Assembly (NCBI GenBank): GCA_003600225.1
Contig: QZFT01000049.1
Span: 1 to 62,841, forward strand
Length of the DNA stretch: 62,841 nt
Origin: Pseudonocardiaceae bacterium YIM PH 21723
Lineage (GTDB): Bacteria; Actinomycetota; Actinomycetes; Mycobacteriales; Pseudonocardiaceae
Direction of reading: 5' to 3'
The notes beneath the pieces were generated by a model. It was not told the DNA's origin. It saw only the letters and a program-made list of their open reading frames with translations, and made no database searches. Position numbers and translations under genes: made by a program. Shown in pieces: positions 8,602 through 17,700 of the stretch (within the stretch, counting starts at the first letter, position 1; each line of letters opens with the position of its first letter).

Positions 8602-9156
8602 TTAGGCGTGGTGGCCGTTACCACCGGCGGGGGTGCCGGAGTTGATGTTGCCGCCGACCGGGGCGGAGATGCCCTGGTCACCGGTCACGCCAGCCTTGAC
8701 GTCCTCGTTGATGAGGCCGATCGGCAGGTTGGTGACGGTGTCAACCGGAACGTTGACCGGGATGCTCACCGGGATGGTGGTGTTGACCTGGTTGCCGTTG
8801 ACCTCGGAGGAGCCGGCCTTGGTCCAGTTAGAGCCCTCGAGGGAGGTGGTCTTGGACAGGTCGGAGCCAGCCAGGGAGTGCTCCAGCGAACCCAGGTGCG
8901 CCATGGACGCCAGGTCCTTGCTGTTCTCCAGGGAGCCCAGGTGGGCCATGGAGGCCAGGTCCTTGCTGTCCCGCAGGGACAGCAGGTCGTCAGCCTTGGT
9001 GACGACCGGGGTGATGGTCTGAACCGGCACCGACAACGGGTCGGCGTGCTGGGGGGTGGCGGTGTCCGCAACGGTGGCGGCGGAGGCGGTGCCCGCGAAG
9101 GCGGCCAGACCGGCACCCGCGGCAACGACGGCGGCAGCGGCGCGACGCATGCTCAT
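8602..9156 (-). CDS. Small secreted protein with 15-residue internal repeats
   Basis: A 184-residue exported protein. It has a signal peptide (MSMRRAAAAVVAAGAGLAAF, then AGTASA). The middle holds about four units of 15 residues of the form SLxxSKDLASMAHLG: the first two are nearly identical and the last two degenerate. The C-terminal half is rich in Val, Pro, Asn and Gly and has no cysteine. I do not recognise a family. The start is ATG 9156, because GGAG lies six bases upstream; the frame extends further but without a ribosome site. Its signal peptide resembles that of the next gene (10048). The upstream gap carries several TGATCA sites. A structural surface or matrix role is only a guess. 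Confidence 0.75.
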   Translation of the reverse strand: MSMRRAAAAVVAAGAGLAAFAGTASAATVADTATPQHADPLSVPVQTITPVVTKADDLLSLRDSKDLASMAHLGSLENSKDLASMAHLGSLEHSLAGSDLSKTTSLEGSNWTKAGSSEVNGNQVNTTIPVSIPVNVPVDTVTNLPIGLINEDVKAGVTGDQGISAPVGGNINSGTPAGGNGHHA

Positions 9157-9635
9157 TGTGTGCTCCAAAAAGTGTCTAACGAGTACTCGGGGTTGCCTCC
9201 CCAAACCACTGGTGCATCAGTGATCGTTTGGAGCGGCGAGCGAAAGGTATTCGAAATAGCCAACCCGGTAAACCCTCGGGACACAATGCGGTGACGGTTG
9301 ATCTTCAGCCTAAATAGCTAGTTGATCACTCTTTCGAGTGATCACACGTTCACCTCTGTTGGACCTAGCACCCAGGGGCTAGGCATGGATCACTGGGGTA
9401 GATGATCACCCAAATGGTCGTTTAGGCTCCAAACGGGTGATCACTGATCGTGATCGTAACTTTTCTTGCTACTTGCGCGTAAATGAAACGATGCGGTAGA
9501 GGACGAAACCCCCGTTTTGTGCCCTTTTTCTGCCGCATTTCCAAAGCGCGCGCCACTGCCCGGTACATCGATCGGGAGCCGCTTCCTGTTACGCGCCAGT
9601 AGGTTTTTGCCGAATCCACCGGAAAAACGACAAAG

Positions 9636-9670
9636 AGGGCACCCGGCGCCGGTGCGCCGGATGCCCTCCG
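9636..9670 (-). terminator. Intrinsic terminator after the Cys-pair secreted protein
   Basis: Read leftward, GAGGGCATCCGGCGC pairs with GCGCCGGGTGCCCTC (one mismatch) and is followed by TTTGTCGTTTTTCC. It is properly placed about 30 bp after the stop of the 9698 gene. Confidence 0.75.
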
Positions 9671-9697
9671 TATTGCTCGCGGTGAAGCTAGCGGCAA

Positions 9698-10048
9698 TTA
9701 GTTGGCGTGGTGGTCGCCGCCGGAGCCGCCACGGAAGCCCTGGCCGTCGTTGTTGCCGTTGTGCACGCCACCGGAGGTGGAGGCGGCGGTGCAGTCGGTG
9801 GACTTCGGGCCCACCGGCACGTTCGCGCCCAGCACCGCGGCGGAGGTGTCGCAGACGTTCGCGTTCACGTGCTGAGCGGCGTTGGTGGCGATGCCGTTGG
9901 CCTCGACCGGTGCGACGACCGGGCCGACCAGCGTGGCGTTGCCGGAGCCGCCGGTGCCGGTGTCGCCGATCGCCATGGCGTTGCCCGCAAAGCCCATCAG
10001 GCCGGCGCCGGTGGCCAGGATGGCCATCGCAGCAGCGCGCTTGCTCAT
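9698..10048 (-). CDS. Small secreted protein with a Cys pair, weakly chaplin/rodlin-like
   Basis: A 116-residue exported protein. The signal peptide is MSKRAAAMAILATGAGLMGF followed by AGNAMA. The mature part is rich in Gly, Asn, Val and Ala, with two cysteines 20 residues apart (NVCDTSAAVLGANVPVGPKS and then TDC). A Gly/Asn/His-rich tail follows. The spacing and the NVC...NVPVGP pattern recall the Cys pair of chaplins and rodlins, the aerial-hypha surface proteins of Streptomyces, but the match is too weak to name it so. ATG 10048 follows GGAGCAAAT. It is flanked by TGATCA motifs and shares signal-peptide style with the 8602 gene. Confidence 0.7.
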   Translation of the reverse strand: MSKRAAAMAILATGAGLMGFAGNAMAIGDTGTGGSGNATLVGPVVAPVEANGIATNAAQHVNANVCDTSAAVLGANVPVGPKSTDCTAASTSGGVHNGNNDGQGFRGGSGGDHHAN

Positions 10049-10489
10049 ATTTGCTCCAAGTTTGTTGAAAAGCCCAAGAATTCGCGTCCGACCAGTTCAC
10101 CAAGCGTTCTTCGCTAGTCGACTCGCGAAAACTAGTGGATCACCAGGGGGCCGACGAAATCCGATCTCCCGGGAAGGTGAATCCCTACTACCCACACATA
10201 GGGTTATGCGCAACACTGCGGGGTGAGTGTGATAGGCGTGATCAACCTGGGCTTTTCCGGTGTGGCCTGGGTACGGACCGTGGTCGGACTACACGCACAT
10301 GGCCTAAAGCCCACTGATCGGATGATGATGGAGAGTAATGGTGAATCTCTCTGCTACTTGTTAGTAAGTGATCATGAGCGGTAATGGTGTTTTTCTGTCG
10401 TTAACCGGGTCTGTACGCAGTGATGGGCACCTGTCCGGCCTGGCGGCGGGAGGGTGCCCAGCAGTGCGAGGGGTAAACCTGGTCTCGGG

Positions 10490-10693
10490 TCAGTTCACCC
10501 GCTGGGCGTCGATGCAGGCCGATCTGATCGCCTGGCACAGGGCCTCCGCCTCGGCGATGGACAGCGTGGCGCACTCCGCGGGCGGGGTCTGCACGACGAC
10601 CGAATTGCCGGTGCCCCGGACCTTGATGGTGCGGCGGCGGTCAAAGGCATCCCGGCAGTCGATCTCGTAATGCCGGTCCATGACGGTCATCAT
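10490..10693 (-). CDS. Small hypothetical protein next to the XRE/DUF397 pair
   Basis: A 67-residue soluble protein starting MMTVMDRHYEIDCRDAFDRR, with two later cysteines (ECATLS, LCQAIRSACID). AGAGGA lies six bases before ATG 10693, which decides the start; the frame upstream lacks a ribosome site. I do not recognise a family, although small genes of this kind commonly flank DUF5753-regulator/DUF397 pairs in actinomycetes. It diverges from the XRE gene across a 267-bp gap with two TGATCA sites. A small antitoxin-like or regulatory role is possible but not supported. Confidence 0.55.
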   Translation of the reverse strand: MMTVMDRHYEIDCRDAFDRRRTIKVRGTGNSVVVQTPPAECATLSIAEAEALCQAIRSACIDAQRVN

Positions 10694-10960
10694 GTGCGGT
10701 CCTCTGGGTTGAATCCGATGAGCTGAACGGAGCACGTTAACACTGAGCGCTCAGAATTAGCGACCCGTTCGATTAGAAATTGATCACTCACAGCTACTGG
10801 GTCCAGGCCTGGCCCTAGCGTCTGCTCGAAGATCGCGAGACACTGAGAGTGATCACGGCAAAACTGATTGTGGAGAAATCGGCAGTGTTCGGGGGTCCTG
10901 GGCGGACGCCGGTTGGACGTGATCAGGAGTGGCCGGAGTGAGAACCATCGAGGAGACATC

Positions 10961-11824
10961 GTGACTACCAGTCCGACCGTACGACGGCGTCGGTTGGCTG
11001 CTGAACTCAGACGGCTGCGGGAGATGGCCGGCCTGACCCATCAACAGGTGGCCGATCAACTCGGCCCCGGGTTCTCTCGCGCCAAGATCAGCCACATTGA
11101 AATGGCCAGGGTGAAACCCCGGCAGATCGACGTGAAGGCGATGCTGGCTCTGTACGGCGTCACCGACGCCGAGGCCGAACCGCTGCTCACCCTGGTGAAG
11201 GAGGCCAACCAGAAGGGCTGGTGGGACGCCTACGCCGCGGTGATGCCGGAGACGCTGCGTGCCTATGTCGGCCTGGAATCGGCCGCCTCGGTACTGCGGA
11301 CGTTCCAGCCCCAGCTGGTGCCCGGCCTGCTGCAGACCCCGGAGTACGCGCGGGCGCTGGCGGTGGCCGAGCCGGAACACCGGGCCCGCGACGTGGACCG
11401 CTGGGTGGAGCTGCGGATGACCCGGCAGGAGGTGTTGAGCAAGCCGGAGCCGCTGCAGCTGTGGGCCATCCTGGATGAGGCCGCGCTGCGCCGGGTGGTC
11501 GGGGGACAGGACGTGATGCACCGGCAGCTGCAGCACCTGTTGTCCATGGCCGACGAACCACACGTCACCATCCAGGTCCTGCCGTTCGCGGCCGGCGCGC
11601 ATCCGGGGATCGACGGTCCGTTCAGCCTGATCGGCTTTCCGGAACTGGCCGATTCCGACGTGGTCTACCTGACTATGCAGACCGGGAACCTCTATCTGGA
11701 AAGGGAGTCCGACATAGCCAGGTACAACCTGCTGTTCGACCACTTACAAGCCTCGGCTTTACCGACGTCCAGCTCACTCGAACTGATTCGCGGCATCGCC
11801 AAGGAGCACGAAAATGATCTATGA
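10961..11824 (+). CDS. XRE-family regulator with DUF5753 domain
   Basis: A 287-residue regulator. An N-terminal helix-turn-helix occupies about residues 6-65 (RRRRLAAELRRLREMAGLTH, SRAKISHIE). DUF5753, a domain found almost only in actinomycete regulators, fills the rest (VPGLLQTPEYARAL, LWAILDEAALRR, ITIQVLPF-like ending). GTG 10961 follows GAGGAG by the right distance, and the upstream part of the open frame is rejected. The last 11 bases overlap the DUF397 start, so the two are translationally coupled. Such pairs (AbaA/BldB-like systems) affect development and secondary metabolism in Streptomyces. The target here may be the TGATCA palindrome nearby, but that is inference. Confidence 0.9.
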   Translation: MTTSPTVRRRRLAAELRRLREMAGLTHQQVADQLGPGFSRAKISHIEMARVKPRQIDVKAMLALYGVTDAEAEPLLTLVKEANQKGWWDAYAAVMPETLRAYVGLESAASVLRTFQPQLVPGLLQTPEYARALAVAEPEHRARDVDRWVELRMTRQEVLSKPEPLQLWAILDEAALRRVVGGQDVMHRQLQHLLSMADEPHVTIQVLPFAAGAHPGIDGPFSLIGFPELADSDVVYLTMQTGNLYLERESDIARYNLLFDHLQASALPTSSSLELIRGIAKEHENDL

Positions 11825-12011
11825 CCATCCGACCATCCCCGCTCAGCGACTGGCCTGGCGCAAGAGCAGCCGGAGCAGCAACACCGGTGAGTGCGTCGAG
11901 GTGGCCAGCCTGGCCCCGAGCGTGCTGATCCGGGACTCGAAGAACCCGTCGGGCGCCCAGCTGCGTTTTCCCCAGGGCAGCTGGCACGTTTTCCTGTCCA
12001 CCGCCCGCTAA
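11814..12011 (+). CDS. DUF397 domain-containing protein
   Basis: A 65-residue protein with the DUF397 signature WRKSSRSSNTGECVEVA followed by VLIRDSKNPSGAQLRF and a short C-terminus. DUF397 proteins are small partners of XRE/DUF5753 regulators and probably bind them, in a toxin-antitoxin-like or modulator role. ATG 11814 lies inside the last codons of the regulator gene, indicating coupled translation. The length is typical. Confidence 0.9.
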   Translation: MIYDHPTIPAQRLAWRKSSRSSNTGECVEVASLAPSVLIRDSKNPSGAQLRFPQGSWHVFLSTAR

Positions 12012-12030
12012 CGATGTCAGTGGCTCGGCT

Positions 12031-12083
12031 CCGGAGTTGACGAGTTTCGCGCGAGGAACGAGCCCGAAACTCGTCAACTCCGG
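12031..12083. repeat. Palindrome family 1, copy 2
   Basis: CCGGAGTTGACGAGTTTCG (12031-12049) pairs perfectly with CGAAACTCGTCAACTCCGG (12065-12083). Relative to the other copies, several bases differ in both arms in a compensating way. It lies between the convergent DUF397 and AlgJ-like genes. Confidence 0.85.
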
Positions 12084-12094
12084 AACCTTGTCCG

Positions 12095-13387
12095 CTAACG
12101 GATGGGGTGGGCGAGCAGTTCGCTGACGAAGCCGTCGACGGTCTTCGGGTCCAGGAGCACGCTGCTGCCGGAGGCGATGGTGCGTTCCACCACCTCGACC
12201 ACGATGACCTTGTTGGACCCCAGCTGCCGGGCGTAGTCCTTCGCGTTGCCCGGCCCCATGTTCCCGTAGTGCTGGATGGTCAGGTCGCCGAACGAGCCCT
12301 TCAGGTACCGCAGCGCCTTGGTGGTGAACGAGTCGCTGAGCATGCCGACCGGTTCGCGGACCGTGCCGGTGCCGGTGGCCGAGTCCAGGTGCAGTTCGGT
12401 CCGGAAGTCCCGCGGCTCGTCGGCCGCCTGGTTCCGCACGCCATCGGGGGCCAGCGAGTACACCAGGCCGGCGTCGGTGCCCTTCTTGCCGATCAGCGGG
12501 GCCAGGTCGGCGGGTGCGGTCCAGCCGCCGGTGACCTCGGACTTCCACGTCGCGGTGATGCCCGGTTTGACGGCCTCGGCCAGTCGCTTGGCCAGCAGCA
12601 GCCCGCCCTCGTCCTTCCAGTGACCGTCCTGCGGCGGGTAGACGGGCTGATCCATCTCGGTGCTCATCTGCTTCAGCTCGGCCCGCAGGTCCAGGGCGCC
12701 GGTCTCCTTGGGCAGCCGCTGCCACATCTGCTCGGTGGCCTTGGTGGCGCAGTCCTTGCCCGCGTAGTCGTCCGGCAGGTACTGCGGCACGATGGTGCTC
12801 TTGTCCGGGGCGATGGCCAGCACGAACTTGCGGCCGGAGCGCTCGACACCCGCGCGCAGCCTGCGCAGCTGGGTGATCGTCTGGTCCAGGGAACGGGTCT
12901 TGGTGCACCGCAGCCGCACGTCGTCCCCGTCGTACATCCAGTTGTCCTTGCCTTCGATCACCCGGGGGTACAACTGGTCGCTGCCGCTGCGCTGACCGCC
13001 GGCGAGGGGATTGGCGCCGATGCCCTGCGAGCCGCCGCCGAGCTGGGGCGGTTCGCCGAAGAAGGTGCGGCTGATCCAGTCCTGGGTGTCGATGGCGGCC
13101 TTGCGGAACACCAGGTTGTCGGTGGCCCACATGTTCAGGTCGGTGAAGAACGCCCAGCCGCGGTCCAGCGCCGGGAAGTCGGCCAGCCGGTGGTTCTCGA
13201 TCTCCGACGCCCGCACGCCCACCCCGGACAGCAGTGCCTGGAGGGTGAAGAAGACGATCGCGCAGATCATTGCCATGCGTTGTCTGCCGCCCGGATGCGG
13301 CCGGTGCAGCGGATGGCTGCGGGGAAGCCAGGACTCGTGGATCGCGGGCAGCCCCGGCGTCGTGTTCCGGCCGGTCATGGGGTCCAC
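12095..13387 (-). CDS. AlgJ/AlgX-like SGNH hydrolase-fold protein, glycan O-acetylation
   Basis: A 430-residue protein with one N-terminal membrane anchor at about residues 38-57 (MAMICAIVFFTLQALLSGVG) and an extracytoplasmic ALGX/AlgJ domain. Visible motifs are GKDNWMYDGDDV, FVLAIAPDKSTIVPQYLP, and a DGHWKDEGGLLLAKRLAE block like the catalytic DxxH region. These proteins transfer acetyl groups to exopolysaccharide, working with a membrane acyltransferase. Exactly such a gene lies five bases upstream (13392-14597). GTG 13387 follows AGGGTGTGAGAG; ATG 13378 is an alternative. It is the last gene of the leftward glycan module. Confidence 0.8.
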   Translation of the reverse strand: MDPMTGRNTTPGLPAIHESWLPRSHPLHRPHPGGRQRMAMICAIVFFTLQALLSGVGVRASEIENHRLADFPALDRGWAFFTDLNMWATDNLVFRKAAIDTQDWISRTFFGEPPQLGGGSQGIGANPLAGGQRSGSDQLYPRVIEGKDNWMYDGDDVRLRCTKTRSLDQTITQLRRLRAGVERSGRKFVLAIAPDKSTIVPQYLPDDYAGKDCATKATEQMWQRLPKETGALDLRAELKQMSTEMDQPVYPPQDGHWKDEGGLLLAKRLAEAVKPGITATWKSEVTGGWTAPADLAPLIGKKGTDAGLVYSLAPDGVRNQAADEPRDFRTELHLDSATGTGTVREPVGMLSDSFTTKALRYLKGSFGDLTIQHYGNMGPGNAKDYARQLGSNKVIVVEVVERTIASGSSVLLDPKTVDGFVSELLAHPIR

Positions 13388-13391
13388 ACTC

Positions 13392-14597
13392 TCACACCCT
13401 GGTGGGCAGCGCGGGCGAACGCGGAATCTCGTCGGTGATCCGCGGCAGCCGCGCGGTGATCTCGCTCGCGACCTCGGCGGCGACGTTCACCGGCTCCTCG
13501 GTGCGCAGCCGCGCCCCGGGCTTGCGCTTCGGCTTCAGTAACCGCTTGCCCAGCTCGTGCGCCGGCCGTTCGACCAGCCGGTAGTTGATCTCCGCGGCGA
13601 GTATCGAGGCGCCGATGGCCAGCAGCAGTGCCAGCTCCATCGGGATGACCCCGCGCAACAGCGACAACACGGTCAGGCCGACCGTGGCGTGCAGCAGGTA
13701 GAGCGAATACGTCCGCTCGGAGAGCTTGGTCCAGATCGGCCGTTCCTTGAGCACCGGTTCGCGGAACAGCCCGACCAGGAAGATCAGGAAGGCGAACAGC
13801 AGCGCCAGGTTGTAGGCCTTGTCGATCCGCCCGGCCCCCAGGTTGTCCGCCAGCACGTACAGCCCCCAGGCGGCCGCCAGATAGAGGCTTCCCACCCACA
13901 CCGGGATCTTCTTGAAGTGCAGCGCCCACACCAGCTGACCCATGATGATCGCCGGCAGGTAGGACATGTTGACCGCGATCAGCGCCCAGCCCGGGCCGAA
14001 CAGCTTGAAGGTCATCAGGAAGATGTGCACGATCAGCAGCTCGATGCCGACTGCCAGCCACAGCGCGCGCCGGATCAGCGGCAGCAGCACGATCAGCTGG
14101 AAGTAGTAGATGGCCTCGATGACCAGCGTCCAGGCCACTCCGACCAGCACCACCTGCGGAACGATCAGGTAGTTCACGAAGAACGTGTTGGTCAGGATGG
14201 TGACCCAGCTGATGTCGATCGGATCGGTGTGCGGCAAGGCCTTCGCCGCGACCGGGATGGTGGCCATGACCAGCGCGGACAGCAGTACGGTGATGAAAAG
14301 CGAGGGCACCAGCCGGAAAAGCCGGTTCACCGCGAACTTCATGCTGCCCATCTTCAGCGCGATCGGCGTGCTGATGAAGCCACTGATCACGAAGAACAAC
14401 GCCACCGCGATCTGCCCGAAGCCCTGTTTGTCCATGTGCAGCGGCACACTGGTGATGGCTTCGAACCAGCCGACCACCCGTGATCGATCGCCCGTGTGCT
14501 GCGGATACTGCGAGACCAGGTGGGTGTACATCACCGAGACGGCGCCGAGGGCACGGCAGATATCGATGAAGACCACCCGAGATTTGGTGATCTTCAT
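13392..14597 (-). CDS. Membrane acyltransferase (acyltransferase 3 family)
   Basis: A 401-residue integral membrane O-acyltransferase with about ten hydrophobic segments. Family hallmarks are RVVFIDICRALGAVSVMYTH with its membrane-embedded His, FFVISGFI, VNRLFRLVPSL and WTLVIEAIYYF. The cytosolic C-terminal tail is basic. It would move acetyl or acyl groups from acyl-CoA across the membrane for glycan modification. The neighbouring AlgJ-like protein is the probable acceptor-side partner. The start could be GTG 14696, right behind the fusion gene. I prefer ATG 14597 because the family core begins there and a TAGGCT-type -10 element lies in between. Confidence 0.85.
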   Translation of the reverse strand: MKITKSRVVFIDICRALGAVSVMYTHLVSQYPQHTGDRSRVVGWFEAITSVPLHMDKQGFGQIAVALFFVISGFISTPIALKMGSMKFAVNRLFRLVPSLFITVLLSALVMATIPVAAKALPHTDPIDISWVTILTNTFFVNYLIVPQVVLVGVAWTLVIEAIYYFQLIVLLPLIRRALWLAVGIELLIVHIFLMTFKLFGPGWALIAVNMSYLPAIIMGQLVWALHFKKIPVWVGSLYLAAAWGLYVLADNLGAGRIDKAYNLALLFAFLIFLVGLFREPVLKERPIWTKLSERTYSLYLLHATVGLTVLSLLRGVIPMELALLLAIGASILAAEINYRLVERPAHELGKRLLKPKRKPGARLRTEEPVNVAAEVASEITARLPRITDEIPRSPALPTRV

Positions 14598-14702
14598 CGG
14601 CCTGGTGGCATCATCCACCGCTCGCTGAACCCCCGACACGGGGATTGAGCCTAGCGCAGCAATGTGCCCTGCCCCATACGCCTTGTCCGGGCTCACTGCT
14701 GC

Positions 14703-17700
14703 TTACGGATAAAGCCACAGCGTGACGAACCCGGATTCCGCGGCGCGGGCCTTGGCGACCAGTTCCGTGTCGGTGTACTCGGCCGGGTCGCCGACCACCC
14801 GGATCCGGTAGCCGTACCGCCGGTAGTCGGCGAGCACCTGCGCCGGGTTGTCGCCCAGCTCCTCGATCGCCTCCGGGCAGTACTCCAGCACCACGTTCGG
14901 CTGGTCCCGCTCGATGATCTCCGTCAGCCCACGCAGCGCGCGGTGGTCCCGGCCCTGCAGGTCGACCTTGATCAGCGAGACCCGGTCCTTGGACACCTCG
15001 GGCTGCTCGGCCAGCCGGACCGCGGGTACCTCGACGCCCGCGCCGTCGGCCGAGACCCGGTGGTCGCCGCTGTTCCCGGCCTCCACCTGGTGCAGGTGCA
15101 CGATGCCCGGTTCGTCCCACGCCGCCACCGCGAGCACGCTGACCCGCTCGGCCGTGGCCGCGGACAGGTTCGCGATCACATTGCGCTGCAACAGCTCCGC
15201 GGTCTCCGGGTTGGCCTCGATGGCCACCACCCGGCTCGGGCCGTGGGTGTGGTTCAGCAGCCGCAGCGAGTGGTAGCCCACGTGCGCGCCGATGTCCAGG
15301 AAGGTGCCGGTGCCCACCAGCTGGGCCATCAGCTCGGCTTCCTCGACCTCCCAGCTGCGGTGGTACGCCAGCCACGGGGCGACCACGTCGTCCTGCGGTA
15401 CCAGCAGCACGCCGGCGTCGCAGACGACCACCCGGGTGCCCGGCGGCACCGGTGCGTGCCGGGCCGCGAGGGCGCGCTCGGTGGCCCGCAGGTCGGACGC
15501 GTTCTGCGCGGCCACGCCCTCGACCTGGTCGAGGCGCACGTCCCGTTCGCCGAACATGTCCAGCATCAGCTGGCCGGTGTCGTCCACCCGCTCCAGCGCG
15601 CCGATGGCCTCGGCGTGCGCGGCGTCCACATCGGCCCGCAGGCTCTGCTCGCGCACACCCGCCGCCTCCAGCTCACCACGCAGTTCGGCCAGCTGGACAC
15701 CGGTCTCGGTGCTCACGCTGGTCGCCGCGCTCAGCCCGGAGTCGAGGCGGGCCTCCAGCTCGGCGATCCGCGCGGTCAGCCGCCCGGTCACCTCGCCGAC
15801 GGTGCCCTCGACGCCGTCCATCAGCGCGGCGAGTACCCGGCGCTGGTGCACGTCGTAGTGGTCCACGGCGCGCAGTACGGCCTTGCGCAGCGCCGGTGCG
15901 AACGGGTTCTTGGCGTCGGCGTCCGCCTCGGCCCGCCAGCGCAGCGCTTCGCGGGCATTCCTCAACGGTTCCATCGGGTCCGTTTCCGGCATCGGGATCT
16001 CGCCCCCACGCAACCAGGTCTGATGTGCCTGTTCCAGCTGCTCCCGCATCCAGCGCGCGGCCTGGTCCATGCCGCGGGTGGACAGCAGGTGCGCCCGGGC
16101 GGCCTGCCCGCGCCGCCGTGCCTCCGCCGGGTCGCCGGCGATCTCACGCATGGCGGCCGCGGCGGCATCCAGGTCCGGATCGGCCCACACGGCGTCCGCC
16201 GGGTACGGCGGGTGCCCGATGCCGACCTCGATCAGCTCGTAGGGGACCGGCCAGCCGGTGTCGGCACTCAGGAACTCGGTGGTGCTGGAGTAGTCGGTGG
16301 AGATCACCGGCATGCCTCGCACCATGGCTTCGGCCACGGTCAGTCCGAAGCCCTCGCTGCGGTGCAGCGAGACGTAGGCGTCGCTCTCGGTGTAGAGGGC
16401 GTTCAGGTCGGCGACGCTCAGGTAGTGCTCGATCAGCGTGATCCGCGGGTCGCCGGCGGCGGCCAGCCGCAGCCGCTCGGCCGCGTCGGTGTTCTTCTTG
16501 CCGTTGATCGCCTTGATCAGCAGGCTCGCGTTGTCCCGGTCCGGGAACGCCCGTTGGAACGCCTCGACGACGCCCCACGGGTTCTTCCGCTGGCCGATGC
16601 TGTTGAAGTCGAAGGCGAACAGGAACCGCACCGGGTCGTCCGCCGTGCGTTCGCGCAGCTGGACCGGCCCGGGGTCGCGGACCGGAACCGGGATCGCCTT
16701 CACCGGCACGGTCGCGTGCTCGGACATGGCCTTGGCGCAGAACTCGCTGACCGTCCACACCTCGTCGACCAGGTCGAACGCCGGGTGCATGGCCTTGGGG
16801 AAGTCCTCCAGCTCCCAGGCCCACAGTCCGATCCGGTACCGGTGGTGCCCGACCTCCGGGTGGTGCTCGAGCACCACCTGAGTCTGGTCGGCGTTCACCG
16901 CGAGGAGGCTCAGCGGGAACCGGGGGCTGCCCTGCGTGCTGGGGCCCTGGAGCGCGGTCCGGTTGTAGACCATCTTGTCCTCGACCACCGAGGCCACCGG
17001 AATCCCGGCGGCGGCGATCGCGTCGTGCACGATCCGGCCCATCTCGCCGACACCCAGCTCGGCGGTCAGGTAGCCGAGCACGTTCACCCCGAACTCGGGG
17101 TGCGGCTCTTCGAAGCTCTGGTCCTCCGGCAGCGCCCAGTCGGGTAGCTGCTTCTCGCGGATCCCGGAGGTCCGGCACCAGGCCTTGAAGTCGGCCGCGT
17201 CCCGGCCACACGGCTGCGGGAAGGCCGTCTGCAGGTCGGGGCGGCTGCGCCAGACCAGCATCACGTACCGGTTCAGCCCGGCGCCCGCCTCGGTGGGCTC
17301 GCCGGGAGCGGTCAGGAACGCGCGGAAATCGGCGGCGTCGGGGCCGAAGGCGTGCGGTGGGAGCGGCTTGTCCTTCTTCTCGGCCTTGATCCACTCATCG
17401 CGGTACAGCCTGCGCACGGCGGACGGCAGCGCGCTGCCATCGGCGGCCTTCGCGAAGCCGTAGGGCACGTCGTCCAGCGCGCGGTCGTAGCCGCCGGCTT
17501 TCAGCTGCTCGCCGTAGGCGTGGCACAGCTCGGCCAGCACCGGGTGGTCGGACAGCACCACGCGCGGGTTGCGGGCGCTGTGCACGGACAGCTGCCACGG
17601 ACGCTCCGGCCGGTAACCGCTGAAGTGGTAGAAGCGCAGCGGCCGTCCACCTGCGGTGGGAGTGCCGTCGGCGGCCCGGTCGACGGGCCGCTCGTGCGCG

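Larger units (their letters stand above)
9323..10855. promoter_or_regulatory. Cluster of eight TGATCA palindromes
   Basis: Exact TGATCA occurs at 9323, 9339, 9403, 9438, 10239, 10369, 10781 and 10850, often extended to GTGATCAC or TTGATCACT. The 9323/9339 pair forms the inverted repeat TGATCACTC-tttc-GAGTGATCA. Near-copies (GGATCACT, TGATCG) lie between. All are in the gaps upstream of the two secreted-protein genes, the small ORF at 10490 and the XRE regulator. In DNA this GC-rich, about 0.1 copies would be expected. The two gaps involved (9157-9635 and 10049-10489) contain no gene I can support. Confidence 0.6.

Noticed and set aside
9698-10048. Definite chaplin or rodlin assignment
   Set aside because: Only the Cys spacing and a short NVC/NVPVG pattern agree; the rest does not align well enough.
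14664-17147. 827-residue plus-strand frame within the fusion gene
   Set aside because: It is the complement of a real gene; no recognisable domain; GC3 pattern favours the minus strand.
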